Shown here: positions 5,406 to 6,618 of the stretch, in pieces | How the letters are laid out: every line of letters starts with the position of its first letter | Position numbering within the stretch: the first letter of the stretch is position 1 | Source: Acholeplasmatales bacterium | GTDB lineage: Bacteria > Bacillota_I > Bacilli_A > Acholeplasmatales > Anaeroplasmataceae | DNA length: 6,618 nucleotides | Reading direction: 5' to 3' | NCBI GenBank assembly: GCA_024681175.1 | Contig: JAILBI010000088.1 | Span: 1 to 6,618, forward strand | Position numbers and translations under genes: made by a program | Notes under the pieces: model-generated | Databases searched by the model: none | What the model saw: the letters and a program-made list of their open reading frames with translations, nothing else | What the model was told of the DNA's origin: nothing

Positions 5406-5434
5406 GATTTTTGTTTTGTAAAGGGGTGAATCAA

Positions 5435-6613
5435 ATGATATTAGAATCAACAGGCATGTCATTTTATTCTGTAATATGTATATATTGTGCTTTAATATTA
5501 GGTTTTATTCTTTACAAATTTATAAAAGATACAAATCTTGCAAAATCATATAAAATAATTGTAATTTTAGCAATTTCAACTCAAATTGTATTATTTATCG
5601 CTGATGCTTTTGGTAATTTTATAAACGTTGGTAAATTTAATTGGGGAAAAGATATTAATGCTGTAATCCATTTTGTTTATTTTACTGGGTTAGGGGCAAC
5701 TTGTTATTTTGGTTATTTATTACTTGAGTGTATAGATGATTCAGCATTATATAAAAATAAAAAATTAAGATATTCGTCACTTTCTCTTGTTATTTTATTG
5801 GTTATAATCTCCTTTATTTCTATGATTTTAGTATTTTCTGGTAGTGATTTCCATTTCCTTTATTACATGACTGAAGATGGAAAATATGCTAGAGGAGATT
5901 TCAATTTTATGCAAATTGTATGCTCTTTTGCATATTTATTGATAGAATTAATTCATGGTTTATATGGTTTATTTGTTAAGAAAAATTATGCTAAATTTGG
6001 CACATATAAATATATGATTTTATATGTATTTATTATAGCGATAGGTGTTACTTTACAAATGGTTTTTTCTAAATATCCATTTACAGAAATGGCTTTAACT
6101 GTTGATTCTATTTTAATTTATAATTTATTACTTCAAGAACAAGTTTTAACAGATGGTTTAACTAGAGTTTATAATAGAAATGCGCTTTATAAGCATTTAG
6201 AGACTGTAATGATTAAATCAAATAATAATTTATATTTATTTATGATTGATTTAGATGGCTTTAAAGCTATAAATGATATATATGGTCATACAGAAGGTGA
6301 TGAAGCTTTAAAATATTTTTCAGTTGCCTTACGTAATTTTTCTATTAAAACAGGATCATTTATATGTAGATATGGTGGAGATGAATTCACTGTTGTTTCA
6401 GAAGTAGAAGATGAAGATTTTAATGATTTTATAAGACAATTTGATAATATAGTTATTGATGCTAATGATAGAGCTCAAAGACAATTTAAAATTGAAATGT
6501 CTTATGGTTATACTAAATATGATTATTTAAAGCATACAAGTGCGATTGATTTAATTAATCAAGCAGATGAGATGCTTTATATAAGAAAAAATGAAAAGAA
6601 GAGCTTAAGATAA
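5435..6613 (+). CDS. Membrane-anchored GGDEF diguanylate cyclase
   Basis: 392 aa from ATG 5435, preceded by a strong AAAGGGGTG site (5420-5428). An in-frame TTG at 5411 would begin at the transcription start and is rejected. Seven hydrophobic segments (about 8-30, 40-60, 76-98, 114-135, 156-180, 192-212, 217-235) form an uncharacterised membrane sensor. The GGDEF domain runs from about 238 to 387: LTDGLTRVYNRNAL, then MIDLDGFKAIND with metal ligand D272 and N280/D281 for the guanine, then RYGGDEF with intact GGDEF at 314-318, then MSYGY and the QADEMLY end. It should condense two GTP into cyclic di-GMP at the membrane. The usual RxxD inhibitory site five residues before GGDEF reads KTGS, so product feedback at that site is probably absent. 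No EAL domain. Confidence 0.92.
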   Translation: MILESTGMSFYSVICIYCALILGFILYKFIKDTNLAKSYKIIVILAISTQIVLFIADAFGNFINVGKFNWGKDINAVIHFVYFTGLGATCYFGYLLLECIDDSALYKNKKLRYSSLSLVILLVIISFISMILVFSGSDFHFLYYMTEDGKYARGDFNFMQIVCSFAYLLIELIHGLYGLFVKKNYAKFGTYKYMILYVFIIAIGVTLQMVFSKYPFTEMALTVDSILIYNLLLQEQVLTDGLTRVYNRNALYKHLETVMIKSNNNLYLFMIDLDGFKAINDIYGHTEGDEALKYFSVALRNFSIKTGSFICRYGGDEFTVVSEVEDEDFNDFIRQFDNIVIDANDRAQRQFKIEMSYGYTKYDYLKHTSAIDLINQADEMLYIRKNEKKSLR

Positions 6614-6618
6614 ATATT

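Noticed and set aside
5411..5434. TTG 5411 as the start of the diguanylate cyclase
   Set aside because: It sits at the predicted transcription start; ATG 5435 has a strong AAAGGGGTG site directly upstream.
1..6618. Mycoplasma-type code (TGA = Trp) suggested by the high AT content
   Set aside because: TGA ends yqeK and gene A at exact ATGA overlaps, and tryptophan is written TGG at conserved family positions such as W73 of RsfS.

Overview
This is an AT-rich window with strong Shine-Dalgarno sites, TGA used as a stop (2203-2205 and 3498-3500) and TGG for Trp. It therefore uses the standard bacterial code. The gene content (yqeG-yqeH-yqeK-rsfS, DUF1294, a membrane GGDEF protein) points to a low-GC Firmicute, perhaps an uncultured Bacilli/Erysipelotrichales- or Clostridia-like gut lineage. 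A mycoplasma with TGA=Trp is excluded.

Region 1 (1-2567) is a tightly packed rightward operon for ribosome biogenesis and housekeeping: yqeG (HAD phosphatase, only the first base of its start codon is missing), yqeH (circularly permuted GTPase for the 30S subunit), yqeK (HD-domain Ap4A hydrolase) and rsfS (ribosome silencing factor). Genes abut or overlap, and a GGTATA hairpin plus T-run ends the operon. Compared with Bacillus, the aroE, yhbY and nadD genes that normally lie between yqeH and yqeK are absent.

Region 2 (about 2579-4107) is a compact two-gene accessory module and the most interesting part of the window. Gene A (2646-3500) fuses an N-terminal helix-turn-helix to a DUF3990-like domain. 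That domain carries a PARP-like H-Y-Q ADP-ribosyltransferase signature. Gene B (3497-3997) overlaps it by 4 nt and encodes a soluble protein of unknown function. A 31-bp near-palindrome overlaps the -35 box of the module promoter, and a diverged second copy (26/31 identical) lies just after gene B. A perfect 27-bp direct repeat containing the operon terminator brackets the whole unit. I infer an autoregulated toxin-antitoxin-like or defence-like unit that has been inserted behind a housekeeping operon.

Region 3 (4108-6618) is rightward and rich in membrane proteins. An extended -10 promoter precedes a DUF1294 protein and a small two-helix membrane protein, followed by a six-helix Pr6Pr-like protein. 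A separate promoter then drives a seven-helix membrane diguanylate cyclase with an intact GGDEF motif but no obvious RxxD inhibitory site. No tRNA, rRNA, CRISPR array, riboswitch or transposase is visible.
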